A program made the position numbers and the translations under genes. Below are positions 46,852 to 58,217 of a DNA stretch of 64,000 bases, piece after piece. Numbering within the stretch: position 1 is the stretch's first letter; every line of letters begins with the position of its first letter. This stretch comes from Rhipidocladum racemiflorum (Eukaryota; Streptophyta; Magnoliopsida; Poales; Poaceae), in NCBI GenBank assembly GCA_036346355.1, contig CM070580.1, positions 25,773,374 to 25,837,373 of the forward strand, given 5' to 3'. The notes under the pieces were generated by a model that made no database searches, was not told the DNA's origin, and saw only the letters and a program-made list of their open reading frames with translations.

Positions 46852-48266
46852 TGTTAGTGTTATGCCCTTGAGGCAATCATATGGATGATTGTAACATGAC
46901 TATGTTTATGAATAATAATATGATTATTGGTCCAATGAATGTATATCATTGTTTTGATCAACAAGTGTGTGACTTGTTTATGAAGCTCTTTACTTATTGA
47001 TATAATTCGATAAATGTCTCTGATCGGATATCATCGTATGGGACAACGATGAATAGATCAGCACATGTATTGTTCGATGATCATGTTTCATAGATCATGG
47101 GATATGGAGATATCATCAATACATTGTGGACGCATGTTGAAGAACATGGGTTAGATAGACCCATAATGGGACACTGCGAGAATGTTACGTTCTTATGTGT
47201 CATCAGTGTATCTCATACATAGTAGATGTATGATCCTTAGACCTGAGATTGTCATATTCCCTACATGTGTAATAGTTTACCTTGGGGTTACCAAACACTA
47301 TTTCCTAACTGGATAGTTATAAAGGTAGCTTTCATGTTTACTATGAAACATGCAGAGGGAAGTGAGCAGTCGAGATGGAATTTGCCACTCCAATGTAACA
47401 GAGATATATATCTAGGCCACTCGTGTGATATGATTAAGGAAGTGCATGGCCATGCCGTGATTGAGAAGTCAATCACAACTTATTAATATATCACGGATAC
47501 GATAGATGGATTGAACTGTCAAAGGATGACATGCTTCTCGCCTTGAGTTCGATCTTCATATAGTTTGGCAAAGGGATTATTACATCGCATTTTTAATCAT
47601 ATGCTTGGGAGTTGGCATGCTCGCAAGGAGCCGCTATCGACTATTGGATTAGAAAAGGGTTTTTCAATCCATGTCCAAATGCGCATGAACCTACAGTGGT
47701 CACACACTTAACGGGCCGACGCATCAATTCGGATTGGATCTGTAATTAATGGACCTCGTGGGCTTAGCGCGTAGATGGGCCCTCGATCGCCTAGGGTTTC
47801 ACCTCGTGGCTATATAAGGAGGGAGGAGGTCGGACGCACCACACACTTTCCCGCGCTTTAGAGGTGTTTCGCTGTAAACCCTAGCCACCTCCTCTCGCCG
47901 CCCTCGCCGAGCGATCCGGTGCTTGCACACCGACGCACGGTCCCATCCTGGACGTGTGGACTACTGTGGTGACGCCGCCGCGATCGCGCGGCGTGCGAGG
48001 ACGATCCGCGGCCAGACGAGGCGAGGACGATCCACGGCGAGGCGAGGACGATCCGCGGCCAGACGAGGCGAGGACGATCCACGATGAGGCGAGGACGATC
48101 CACGACTGCAGCGGGAACGATCCACTACATCGACGCGCGAAGGATTCCGCAACTGCGCGTCTAGTGGTAATTGATCTATGATCCTATTCTTGCGAGTAGC
48201 TTTCTGGTTGCGCGGTAGAATTTTTTTTTTAATTTGTGCTAGAGTAACATACCGCGTTCCTCAACA
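46852..48266 (+). mobile_element. Copia-type solo LTR inside the Ds-like element
   Basis: Starts TGTTAGTGTTATGCCC, ends GTTCCTCAACA; 1415 bp. Perfect 5-bp duplications CAAAT lie at 46847-46851 and 48267-48271, so it is an insertion reduced to one LTR. The ATGCCCTTGAGGCAATCAT opening resembles BARE/Angela/WIS-type Ty1/copia LTRs. A TATA box GCTATATAAGG lies at 47811, giving plus orientation. No internal region remains. Confidence 0.85.
47993..48108. repeat. GC-rich minisatellite in the copia LTR
   Basis: Five copies of GGCGAGGACGATCC-type units alternating 21-27 bp (GCGAGGACGATCCGCGGCC / GCGAGGACGATCCACG), downstream of the TATA box and thus in the transcribed leader. Confidence 0.85.
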
Positions 48267-48757
48267 CAAATAACATACCTTCAACTGACAAATTTGAGAA
48301 AAATTTTCTAGCGATACCAGTGAACATAACACTATTCTTGTGTCCACCTTGGAGGTGGAATGTGTTACATTGTTCTTATGGTCACGTATATTTTGATTCT
48401 CTACTATGTTCTTGTGCAATTTTCCGCTTTCGTTTCCGTATCCGTTCCGCATTCGTTTCCGTCACTATCCGTTTCCGTATCCGTTTCTGGGGTTTCCGAT
48501 TTCGTTTCCGTTACCGGTAAAAAATGTGAAAACGGAAACGGAACAGTCATTTACCGACCGTTTCCGTACCGTTTTCAACCCTAGCTGCCGGCCATGAGGA
48601 CGAAACGGCCGCGGGGCGACAGCGATGGGGAAAACAAGGACGTGGAGTCCTCGCGCTCAGGAGCGGGAATTGCCCCCGAGCTCGCCAAAAGTCTCCCAGA
48701 GACGCGCGCCATGTCCTTGTCGAAGCAGCAATGTTCCTTCAGAGGTTTGAAGTCTTC

Positions 48758-48777
48758 GGGCCCCACGGTGGGCGCCA
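48758..48777 (-). promoter_or_regulatory. Primer-binding site of G4
   Basis: Minus strand reads TGGCGCCCACCGTGGGGCCC, two bases after the LTR end. It is a typical gypsy primer-binding site. Confidence 0.75.
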
Positions 48778-48779
48778 GC

Positions 48780-49382
48780 TGTCGATGATCGGGATCGCCT
48801 GACCGCAGAAATGAGATTTTATGTGATCGTGCGAGAGGACCCAAGAGCTTACGTCGCCCTCCCCTCCGAAGGCGGGCACTACTGCTGGTTACGACTTGAA
48901 GAAGAAAGGGGCTAAAGACACCGAGAATTATACTGGTTTGAGCCCCCAAGTAGGGTAACAGCTCTACTCCAGTCTTGCCTTGAGGCGGAGAATTTTCTAT
49001 GTATATCCCTTACAAGTAAATGCGTCCTTATATATAGAGAGGTTACATAGTCCTCCTCCCGTTTACTGGAGGTCGGTTAGGAGCATTCTTCGAAGGGAAT
49101 GGGTCCAGATGCGCTCCGATGGGATCTCAACTGCTCCCCGGGGTTCGCGCCCAAGCCCTGTTTTCGCGGATCTCAGAAACTACCAAGCCTCTGACTTGGT
49201 CCCCACGAGCTTTAGGTCTTGGTCGAGAGACAGCCTTCGATCCCCTTGCTCGAGGTCGCGCGGGTCTCGACCTAACCACCCGGGCAAGGAGCTCGAGGTC
49301 AAGCCTAGCCCTCTAGGTCGAGTTCGAGCCGGGACCTGTCGTCCACACCGTTTGAATGGACAGGGTATCTCAGCCCCTGACA
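48780..49382 (-). repeat. 5' LTR of G4
   Basis: 603 bp with TGTC...GACA ends. Minus-strand TATA box (TCTATATATAAGG) near 49029-49041. A G/A-rich tract (GAGGGGGTAAATAGGAGG) lies directly outside the LTR on the upstream side. Confidence 0.8.
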
Positions 49383-49399
49383 CCTCCTATTTACCCCCT

Positions 49400-51993
49400 C
49401 TAGTCGGTTATCCATAATCCTACATCCTTGTCATCAGCTACCATGTAGACTTGGTGATACCTCGAGTAGGTGTCGAGAAAGCTCATGAGTTCGCACCCTG
49501 AGGTGGCATCAACCAGCTAGTCGATGCGTGGTAATGAGAAGTTGTCCGTTGGGTAGGCCTTGTGGAGATCAGTGAAGTCTACGCACATATGCCGGCTTCC
49601 ACTGACCTTTTTGAACAGAACAGGGTTGGCTAGCCATTTGGGGTGTTTGATTTCTCGTATGATGATGGCTTTGAGTAGCTTGGCCACTTCAGCCTTTGCA
49701 GCTTCTTGCCTGTCATAAGATAGACGGTGAGGCTTCTGCTTTTTCAGTTTCGCACCATCTTACAGCAAGATGATGCTCGATGGTGGACCGAGCGATGCTT
49801 GGTAGGTCCTCGGACCCCATGCAAAGATGTATTCATTTTGACATAGATTTTCCTGGATTGTTGCCTCCATTTCTGGTGAAAGGTCCCCCCAACGATCACT
49901 ATCCTTTCACCACCCTTCGTTTCAAGGAGGATCTTTTCAAATCGCCCTTTCGTCTTACCTTTGGGACCCACCGGGCTGCCTTCAACCTGGTTGGCTCTTG
50001 AATTGGAGTCATGGTGTGTACATGTTGTACCTGCACCGTGGCCTCGAACTCAGAGTCCCTAGCCAGGCCCTAGTTTCCTCAGACTGTGATGACCCCATCG
50101 GGTCCTGCGTCTTGACGCATAGTTAGTTGTGATGCACGATAGTACAAAATGCATTCAACATGGCATGGTCAAGTATGGCACTATATTGGTAAGGTATGTC
50201 AACTACATCGAAAGTGATGCCTTCTGTTTTAGCACTGGCCCTGTCCCGAAGGTCATGGGAAGGCAGATCTGGTCGAGGGCAGCCACCAGCCTCTAGCCAA
50301 ATCTCACAAGAGGGATGTCGGGGTGGAGAGGCAATCCCAAGGTATCAACATTTGGTCAAAGGCCCGAGCAAATAGGACATCCACCAAACTGCCACCATCC
50401 ACCAGTACCCTCCTCACATTCAAGTCGGCAATGCTGGCTGTGATGATAGAGGGGTCCTAGTGAGGGAAGAATAACCCATGCGCGTCCTATGGCCCTGAAA
50501 GATATGCTCACTTCTGCGTACTTTGGGAAGATGCTCGTAGGTTGTGCCGTGATATGATGCAGGTGTTGGGTGTATGAGTTCCATTGTCTCTTCAAGGTGC
50601 CCTTCGGGGATTATCTTCGTGGGCCACCCTGATACGTAGCTGTTGATGTGGCAACGATGATTGATCACTTGTCGGTCCTGTGGGGGTCCACCAATGGTCG
50701 TGTCCCTTTCTTTGCCCTTGTTCATGTAGTCCCTCGTTGCCGCAATGGTGCAACAATGGTTGGTCGTATGGGATCCTTCATTGTGTAGGTCATACCATTG
50801 GGTGGCTGTGTCGGAGGTGTGCTCCAGGGCATGACCTCGGTCTTGCCCGTGGCCCCTACCTCTGTTTTTAGGTCTTTGGCAACCCTGCCCCCCTTTGGGT
50901 GCAGGAGCACCACCTTCGAGGTGATATATGTGCCACCCTCTTCACTTCGAATGGCCTAATCCTGGGTGATGAGTGGCTGCCTAAGGATCTGGCTTCTCGA
51001 GCTTGTCGGATCATTGAGGCTATCCTCCGCTGGGGCATATTCCTCCATTTTGAAGAAAAGCTTGGTCACCAATTATATTGGCTTTCTCGCCATTCTTTCC
51101 GCCAGGGAACTGCCTAGAGCCTGCACCGGGCCGCATTGATAATAGTGGAGTTGGTGACCCCCTTCAGTTGTCACTTCACCTTCGTAAACCGCTTGAAGAA
51201 GCTTCATAGCGATTCGTCGGGGGCTTTCCTCGCTGCAAAAAGGTGCTCCTCATCCTTTTGCTCTGTAATTGCCTTGGAAGTTATTTCGGAGCTGATCCGA
51301 GAACTACTCCCATGTGTATATGGACTTGGTGGGTATTATTAAAAACCAAGTTAGGGTCACCCCTGTTAGGGTGAGGGCTATCTCTTTTACCTTCATGGTG
51401 TCGTCCACCCGATGGCTTCGATAGCGTTTTCATAGACCCGAAGAATTATGATGGTTTGGAATTCCCTCCATAGCTCTTCACGGAGGGCATCTTGAAGAAT
51501 TCAGGCCATCTTGCCAGTTGGAGCCCCATGCTCAGTGGGGATCCTGGGTCATCCCAAAGGACCCAATCTTGCCTGAGGGGGCTCTCAACTACCGTCGTGA
51601 GCTGCACCTTCGAGGGTCTGATGAACATGATGGTGGGTTGTGTTGCCAGTGGGAGATTTCCTACAAGGGCCTCGGTGGTGCGACACCGTAGGGCCTCCAT
51701 TTCTCCTTGCAGCCTGGTCAACTCCCGGCTAAGCGCGTCGTACGTGATTGTGGGGGTCCCAACGATGCCTGGGGAGATCCCTGGGTGGCGATCGGTCGCA
51801 CGTCTCCGCCAATTATGCCCACTTTGGTGGAGTGTGCCTCGGGTGTCATTACCTCTGCAACTGTAGGCTCTGCGGCTGTAGCGGCAGGAGCTTGGCTACA
51901 CCTGGCCTGAGGCACCCTACTGCTTGCCACTGTCGCTGCTACCTCGGTGACAGAGGTGCATGCAGTGGTATCCTTTTTTCTTGTATGTGCCAT
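49400..51993 (-). pseudogene. G3 gag-protease-RT remnant
   Basis: Gag begins at an ATG at 51993 (MAHTRKKDTTAC), just after the primer-binding site. Protease DGGS is near 50395. RT is readable at 49400-49700 (IREIKHPKWLANPVLF, HMCVDF, LVDATSG, ELMSFLDTYSRYHQV) with an in-frame stop, and is cut by the G4 LTR at 49382. Many frameshifts. Confidence 0.7.
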
Positions 51994-52005
51994 CTCAACT
52001 CATTT

Positions 52006-52022
52006 CCCAAGGACAACGCCAA
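52006..52022 (-). promoter_or_regulatory. Primer-binding site of G3
   Basis: Minus strand reads TTGGCGTTGTCCTTGGG, five bases inside the LTR end. Confidence 0.6.
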
Positions 52023-52026
52023 CTAT

Positions 52027-52552
52027 TGTGGTTACAGACCAAATAGTAAAAAGAGGGGCCCCTATATCAGACCTCTGTGAGGGGAGTTCGTTCGGAGACC
52101 CTAAGAGATGCGGGAGAGAATTGAGGTGTGAAATGAAACTCCTTTTATTCTGAAAAATGGATTGCCCATCCTAATAACCTTGGGTTGGGGCCTATTTATA
52201 AGGCCCCTGCCGACCAGAAGTGAACTTGCAATTGCGTCCCCTACAAAGCCCTTAGGGTGCTAGGGGTGCTGCAGTATTTCCCTCGTGATAGCTAGGCAGT
52301 AGGTGTCATTATGCCCATGCGCATAGGCTTTTCGTCATGAGGCGGCTGACCCTTTGGTGTACCCCCTTTGGCCTGATTGTCAAAGTTTCCCAATGGTGGT
52401 ACTTGCCCCTTCGGAGTTGTACCGAAGCCTCTAACTTGATCCCAGAGGTTTCGCTCTTGTCGTGTCCCCCCTTCATCTTCTTATCAATGGTGGTCCCTTG
52501 CCGAAGGGCCTTCACTGGGCTGCAAGGGGCGGTGTCCATCCCTATGATAACC
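52027..52552 (-). repeat. 5' LTR of G3
   Basis: Partner of 42043-42543. On the minus strand it runs into the primer-binding site and gag. The outer end (GATAACC, then ACTGT) is not a canonical CA end, so the boundary is approximate. Confidence 0.7.
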
Positions 52553-55500
52553 ACTGTACAATTATAAGTATTTGTCATTCATAGAGGCACGGTGCCTACC
52601 TATTGATAATTTAAGCAGAGAAAGATAATGAATGTGTTCTTCTCTTATATGCCATTAGGTGCATCACTTTATTGCACATCTCATCTATTAATGCTACTAT
52701 TCTTGGGGAGGTATGATAGACAGCCGACCTCTCCGCCACGTACCCCCGTTCACTGTAGAAACTACAGTGAACAGGAAGAGTAATTGCTACATTATTTTTT
52801 CAAAAATTATTTTTTTGGAAAAAAAATTTAAAATATTTTTTTACAAAAATACAAATTTTTGTTTTCCCTTTCAAAGAAAAATGTTTTCTTTTTCTTTCTT
52901 TTTTTAAAAAAGTTTTTTTAGAATTTTACAATCTTTTATAACTTTTTACATGAATGTTTTTATAGCAATATTTTTAGAATTTTTAAAAAATAAAATTAGC
53001 AATTTTTAGTTCCTTTTTTTAGGTATTCCCAAAATTAAATTTTTTGTATTTTTAAAACTTTTTGTAGGAATATTTTTAACAAAAATCTATATATAGATTG
53101 AGATGTTACCAAAAAGATTTACTCTCTATTAAAATCTCTGCCTGTTTCATTAGACGCGTAGGCCCGAATTGCATCTAGTTTATACATATGCCCCGGTATA
53201 TGTAGGTCAAATTGGGCATGTGCTATTTGTGTTTGGTCTTTCATGTCCCTTCATTTCTCTTACAATCTGAATTACCCAAAACAAAAGAAACTAAATGTAG
53301 GGGACTGGTATAAGGGTGTATTTCCTGACATGAGATTAGAACACAGAGAGGAGAGACAACATTTTGTCATGTTGTCATCTGCTTCTTACGTAAGGAAACA
53401 TTTCAGCCCCTCTTGAAAGTCAAGTATCGAAAATTTTATCACATTTTATCCTCAATTTAGCGCCCTTTTACAAACGTTTGACATAGATCATATGGCTAGA
53501 AAATATAACCCATTTTTTAATAAAAAAATCCCCCAATTCTGGGGTGCATAGCATCCACAAATGCCTAGTGTCATAGTGTGCATTCACCACTAGACAAACA
53601 CCAGTGTTACACGTAGCGCGTCCTTTTGCAATGATGAGTTAGATTATGATAAACTAGAGGAAACAAAATCACTAACCCTTTGAACAAGGAGCCTGATGTA
53701 ATAATAACCAATAAACAAGATCTTTAGTCCAACAATTTACACTACAGGGAAAGGTAATGCTGAGATGGCAAAAAAAAAAAGATACCATAAAGGTCAAAAA
53801 GAAAGGGAAAGGAAAAGTTTTAGGGTTGGACCGGAGAGGGACAGGGAGAGGACAGGCGAGAGACAGGGATCATTTTGCCCAATGCATAGGTTTCTTGGCC
53901 AGTTGTGCGGTGCGCTTTATGGTAGCCAACTTTTTTTCTTTTTCGTTTTCTAAGGCTCCCCAAAACCGCACAAGTTAGCCAAAACTGTTCACTCATCTAG
54001 CCACCTTCTTCATTTTTTTTTCAAAATTAGCCCTCTTTCCCACTGCGGAAGATCCAAGGGCTGACACCTAGCACCTTCCACACTAGGGAACTGCGGAAGG
54101 CTAATTGACGTGCTCAGCAGGCATTGGAAGCTGAGTTTCCATGGTATTGTAGCGTAGAATAGTACCTCTCATGGTACTGTAGTGCGGAACAGTATTGTAG
54201 CACGGGATGAGGTTATTTTTTAAAAAAAATTAGGAGAGAGCTATTTTTGAAAAAAAAAATAGGGTAAAGGAGGAGGCTAGATGAGTGATCAGTTCAGTTG
54301 GCAGCAAGATGGGCTTTGTTGTTGATGCAGGTGCGCAACGCATCCTCCTCTCGCCTTAATTGGATACGTAGGAGCTTAGCCGACGTAAGCCCTGCTACTA
54401 CCTCCTCATGCCTCCTCATGTTAGTAGGTACGGTGCTAGAGTCTACGCAGATGATGTGGCAGTATTAATATTATCTGCCAAATTTGTCGGTCGCATTGGA
54501 TGCACCCTCTCCTTCGTAGCGAAATACTCGATGAGTAGCACCCATGATTAAACAAATTGATTTAAGGCTGAAAATCGAAGTCCCAACGATACTAGTTTAC
54601 CATAAAAATCGAGTGAAAACGCCAAAAAACCGAAGGGTTTTGAAATCAAATGTTTTGAATTTTTTTTTAAAAAAATAAAAAATCGATCAGTTTTCTCAAA
54701 AATTGACTAGCAAATTGAGCTTTTTTTCTTTCGATTTTTTGAGCGATTTTCATCAATTTGCATCGAAAATCACTCGATTTTCACCGATTTTTGACCTGTT
54801 TACGTGACATAAATTTTCTGAATTTTTTAATTTGAGTGGTTTAGGGTTTCGACCAGGCTCGATGTGGTCAGTTTTCATGATTTTTGAGTCGATTTTTGCG
54901 ATAAAGTGAACCCTGGTAGTACCTTCCATTCACCATCTTGCCTTAGATACAATTGCACAAACTTGATGCAGCCAAGCGCTAAGTAACTAGAATCAATCAC
55001 CCCCTTGGTGCAAGGGCGGACCATCAAAAGTTTGAAAAATATCAGAACATCATCTCTTCAGTAGATCAAATTTGTTGATTAAATTTGTTGAAAAATATCA
55101 GAACATCATCTCTTCAGTACATCATACCTTAGAACTATTTGTATCATACTTTTTAGCAAATTTTGAATATATGTGTTGGATTTATGATGTTGCGAAACCA
55201 TTATACAAGATTATAAAGTTATGCGTGTAAAGTGTGCAGCCCATTGAAATGTTTCTAGTTCCCTCACTGCCTTGACATACATCAACATTTGTGTAAGTTA
55301 CTATGCAAGTGGTTCCTAATTTATAGTTTTAAACAAAAACTAAATACATTCCATAAAAAACCTATTTTTAGTCTACTTTCAACAAGAAGTTGGTTGAATG
55401 ACTTAGAGGCAGCAACAAAAAATTGAATGAAGCCGAACCAGTCTGAAATTGCTAGCATGGAATCAAGACAAAATGAGATTGCTTCGTTTTGTTTTAAAAA

Positions 55501-56519
55501 AATAACTAGCAGTGTGACACACGTATCTTCACAGTTAGGTTTATTATATATCGTTCACCTATTCAATATTGGTATTTATTGATGTCAGTTGTTTGATCCC
55601 CCCCCTAATTATAAGTCGAATTTACGGACCAATTTTGCTTTTCTGCTTCAATCCTCAACGGCAAGTCCAATTCTTAATGGATCTCTCTCAATTGCTACCC
55701 TTTTTAACCCAATACTTTATCATGTAGTTATCTTCTATTTTTCTCCAATTAATGCTTACTGCTAACCGTTGCGACATAAAACACTCATACATGTGCAACC
55801 ATCGCCTATCCCTGACGGGATGCTCTCTCTAGTGGCCTCAAGCATATCCCAATAGCTGCACCATCTTTACTCTGAATTCTTTGCTCATCCACTTCTGTAT
55901 ACCATTGCTTCTTTTCGTATAGATGCATGCATGTATATATGCGTGCATGATGTTATACATGCTCAATGTCCTCTTCTCCCATGTCGGCCACTCCTCTTCT
56001 TCGACGTTGGCCAACACAATGTTGTGGCTTCCTCACTAACTGTGCTACCTACCATCTTCACTTATATCAATATATCTGCTTTAGTCGCTATCTAACAATA
56101 CGAATAATCTTCTTGCCATCACCGGTGACAACGTGCCCATCATCGGCGATGGTACGACCCTAGCTACCTGATGGTTGCATGTCATCTATAGCTTATCTTC
56201 AACACAAAGCTTCATCTCCTCTTTGGCAGGAAGTCCCCTTCATCAACTTTCTTTGGCCACTAACTTCATCAACAACACACTCACTACTCGTTGTCGCGGC
56301 CTTTAGCTCCTTCAACTCTGGCCTTTCTCTTCAACTGCTCCAACAAGTAGCATGACATTTCGTTAAAACGACTAACATATGTATGACACTATCCTCATTT
56401 TTGCCGCCATCGCCTCGACTCTTCGCTTGCATGTAGGTCATGTCTTCTTGCTGGACAAATTGATGCAATTACTCTTTTGTGGTTTCCTTCGAACACCATA
56501 GGTGTTATCCTTGTTATAA

Positions 56520-57090
56520 TTTTTATTTTCGTTCAAAATTCGAGTAATTTTTTTGGAGTTTGTATACAATCAAATTGCTAATCTTATGTAATTTATTTGA
56601 AATTTTTGTTATTTACGGATTTTAATTCGAAATTCGTATGGAAATCAAATTAAAGTTTTTTTATTTTTATTCCGAATTTCAATTACATTTTTTACTTATG
56701 TACAAATCCACTTTTTATTTTAAAATATAGTTATTTAGGGATTTTACCTTGGAATTTGTATTGAAATCAATTGCTAATTTTATTTTATTTTTTATTTTGA
56801 ATTGAAGTTTTTTTGTAGGAATTCATATAGAAATGCAATTGCTAATTTTTATTCGGGATTTTACTTTGGGATTCTTATCAAACTCAAATTACTAATTTTA
56901 TTCTCCCCCCGATTTTAAGTTATTTTTTTGTTGGAGTTTCTATACAAATTAATTTTTTAATATTTGTTTTGAATTATATTTAATCAAGGACTTTACTTTG
57001 AAATTCGTATCAAAAACAAATTGGTAATTTTGTTTGGCAATTTAGTTATTTTTTGTTGGAATTCGTATACAAACCCAATTGTTATTTCTT
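56520..57090. repeat. Diverged AT-rich tandem repeat
   Basis: Five to six degenerate units of roughly 90-120 bp, each with GGAATTCGTATACAAA-like, AAATTGCTAATTTT-like and GGGATTTTACTTTG-like blocks. The units share order but are heavily mutated. Confidence 0.6.
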
Positions 57091-57119
57091 TTTTCCTTTA
57101 CTTTAATAATAAAGTAGTA

Positions 57120-57325
57120 GTAATGGACCTCAAGTGGCAATGGACCTCAAGTAAGATCCACTTGCGAAGTTTTGGCCCTTGTTAACCACAACCATGATTA
57201 GTCACTAGTAGTAGTAGCAGCAGCAGCAGATGTAAAAAAGATCCAAGTGGCAATGGACCTCAAGTAAGCTCCCCTTGCCGAGTTTTGGCCCGTGTTAACC
57301 ACAACCATGATTAGTCACTAGGCAC
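57120..57325. repeat. Direct duplication around a (TAG)n(CAG)n triplet array
   Basis: The segment CAAGTGGCAATGGACCTCAA through CCATGATTAGTCACTAG occurs at about 57132-57209 and again at 57246-57321 with few changes. Between them is AGTAGTAGTAGCAGCAGCAG. The 16-bp GTGGCAATGGACCTCA occurs additionally at the left edge. Confidence 0.8.
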
Positions 57326-58112
57326 AACCTAAGCGGACAAGTTTCTGGGCCAGCCCATGACTAGTAACTGGAGCTCAATAAAGCGCAGCTCCACTTCTCA
57401 TGGTGAGTTGGCTTTACCTTCAATCTTTTCTGCATGATAGCAAACTGAACTTCTTCTGACGAACATTATGACATGCTTCGTTGTTGGACAATGTAAAATC
57501 ATGCAACAGACAAGATTATGCTTAATTTCTTGCAGAAATGAGACGATATCGTCGATATGCAAGATTAGCAGTGATCCTAGTAGAATCAATCAAGAAAATC
57601 TATGTAGTAGAAGTTCTCTAACAGATAATAAACTGAAATGTAAGCTGAATCACCTCTACAGCAAAGCCGTATTTCCAGGATGCTCTGCAGTCAGTCACTT
57701 AAAATTAGAAGGAAAGTTAGGGTTAGTTGTATGTCACATTAGCTGAAATGAACCAATATCACAAGATGACAAGACACTATTATGAACTTCATGGAGAGTG
57801 GTCCCATGGAAATCATATGTTCATTGGAAAGAATTCCAACCAAAGCAAAAGAGATACTCATTAGAAACTTGAGAGCAAGAAACAAAGCACATTGCAAAGA
57901 GAGCCTTTATCAAAAGATAAAAGCGTTCAAAGAGAGAAATTAGGCACCAGCTTTTCATCAACCGATTTCCTTTCTTTTCATTATATATTATGAACAAGAC
58001 ACAAAGAATTACCAGAACTCAACATAGCCTGATAGGCCAATAAAAAAAGGTTAATGGCCTCACACACCAGTTGTTGAGATCACCACTCACCACACTGACA
58101 CAATCAATTGGG

Positions 58113-58118
58113 TTTATT
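58113..58118 (-). terminator. Polyadenylation signal of the kinesin gene
   Basis: Minus strand AATAAA 100 bases downstream of the stop codon. Confidence 0.45.
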
Positions 58119-58217
58119 GTCACTCATTGCTGTACTTGAGAGAACAACCTCGCAATCTCTCATGACAAACACTGAAAGAAAGCCAAGAAAAAATGCACAC
58201 GATCATTGTAGCAGTCC

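Larger units (their letters stand above)
46231..48583. mobile_element. Ac/Ds-like hAT element with perfect 8-bp TSD
   Basis: Starts TAGGGGTGAAAACGG and ends CCGTTTTCAACCCTA; the TIRs are those of maize Ac/Ds (TAGGGATGAAAACGG) with one change. Perfect 8-bp duplications GCTGCCGG flank it at 46223-46230 and 48584-48591. Subterminal GGAAACGG repeats fill about 200 bp at each end, like the Ac transposase-binding motifs. No transposase is encoded. Without the copia LTR inside it, the element is about 0.93 kb. Confidence 0.9.
43660..49382 (-). mobile_element. G4: truncated Ty3/gypsy element inserted in G3
   Basis: The 5' LTR is 48780-49382 on the minus strand (starts TGTCAGGGGCTGAG, ends GATCATCGACA). 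It is followed by the primer-binding site, leader, gag (45298-45749) and protease (43844-44253). RT onward and the 3' LTR are missing; the low end merges with a direct repeat at 43667-43789. A Ds-like element interrupts the leader (46231-48583). The LTR sits in the G3 RT domain. Confidence 0.7.
42043..52552 (-). mobile_element. G3: minus-strand Ty3/gypsy element, outermost of a four-level nest
   Basis: Two related LTRs (42043-42543 and 52027-52552) start TGTGGTTAC and share the block CCAAATAGTAAAA. They flank a degenerate minus-strand gag-PR-RT (51993 down to about 49400) and a plus-strand antisense gene remnant (42960-43581). ACTGT occurs immediately outside both ends (42038-42042, 52553-52557) and may be the target duplication. 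Element G4 occupies the middle. Confidence 0.65.
52558..58112. other. Intergenic, AT-rich, no gene recognised
   Basis: Mostly AT-rich DNA with short frames. A hairpin GTTCACTGTAGAAACTACAGTGAAC lies at 52749-52774 (given here by position; the arms are 11 bp). 54590-54920 has imperfect ends (GTTTACCATAAAAATCGAGT and inward GGTTCACTTTATCGC) that may be an old hAT element, without a convincing TSD. The repeats at 56520-57090 and 57135-57320 are listed separately. Confidence 0.5.

Noticed and set aside
49383..49425. Polypurine-like tract directly before the G4 5' LTR
   Set aside because: A polypurine tract before an LTR that is followed by a primer-binding site would imply a tandem element, but no upstream internal G4 sequence exists; probably chance or target sequence.
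53757..53978. Short lysine-rich plus-strand frames
   Set aside because: Driven by an A-rich run; no conserved features and no splice context.
54590..54920. Possible hAT element with repeated AAAATCGA motifs
   Set aside because: The ends are only loosely complementary and I could not find an 8-bp duplication; left as a remark.
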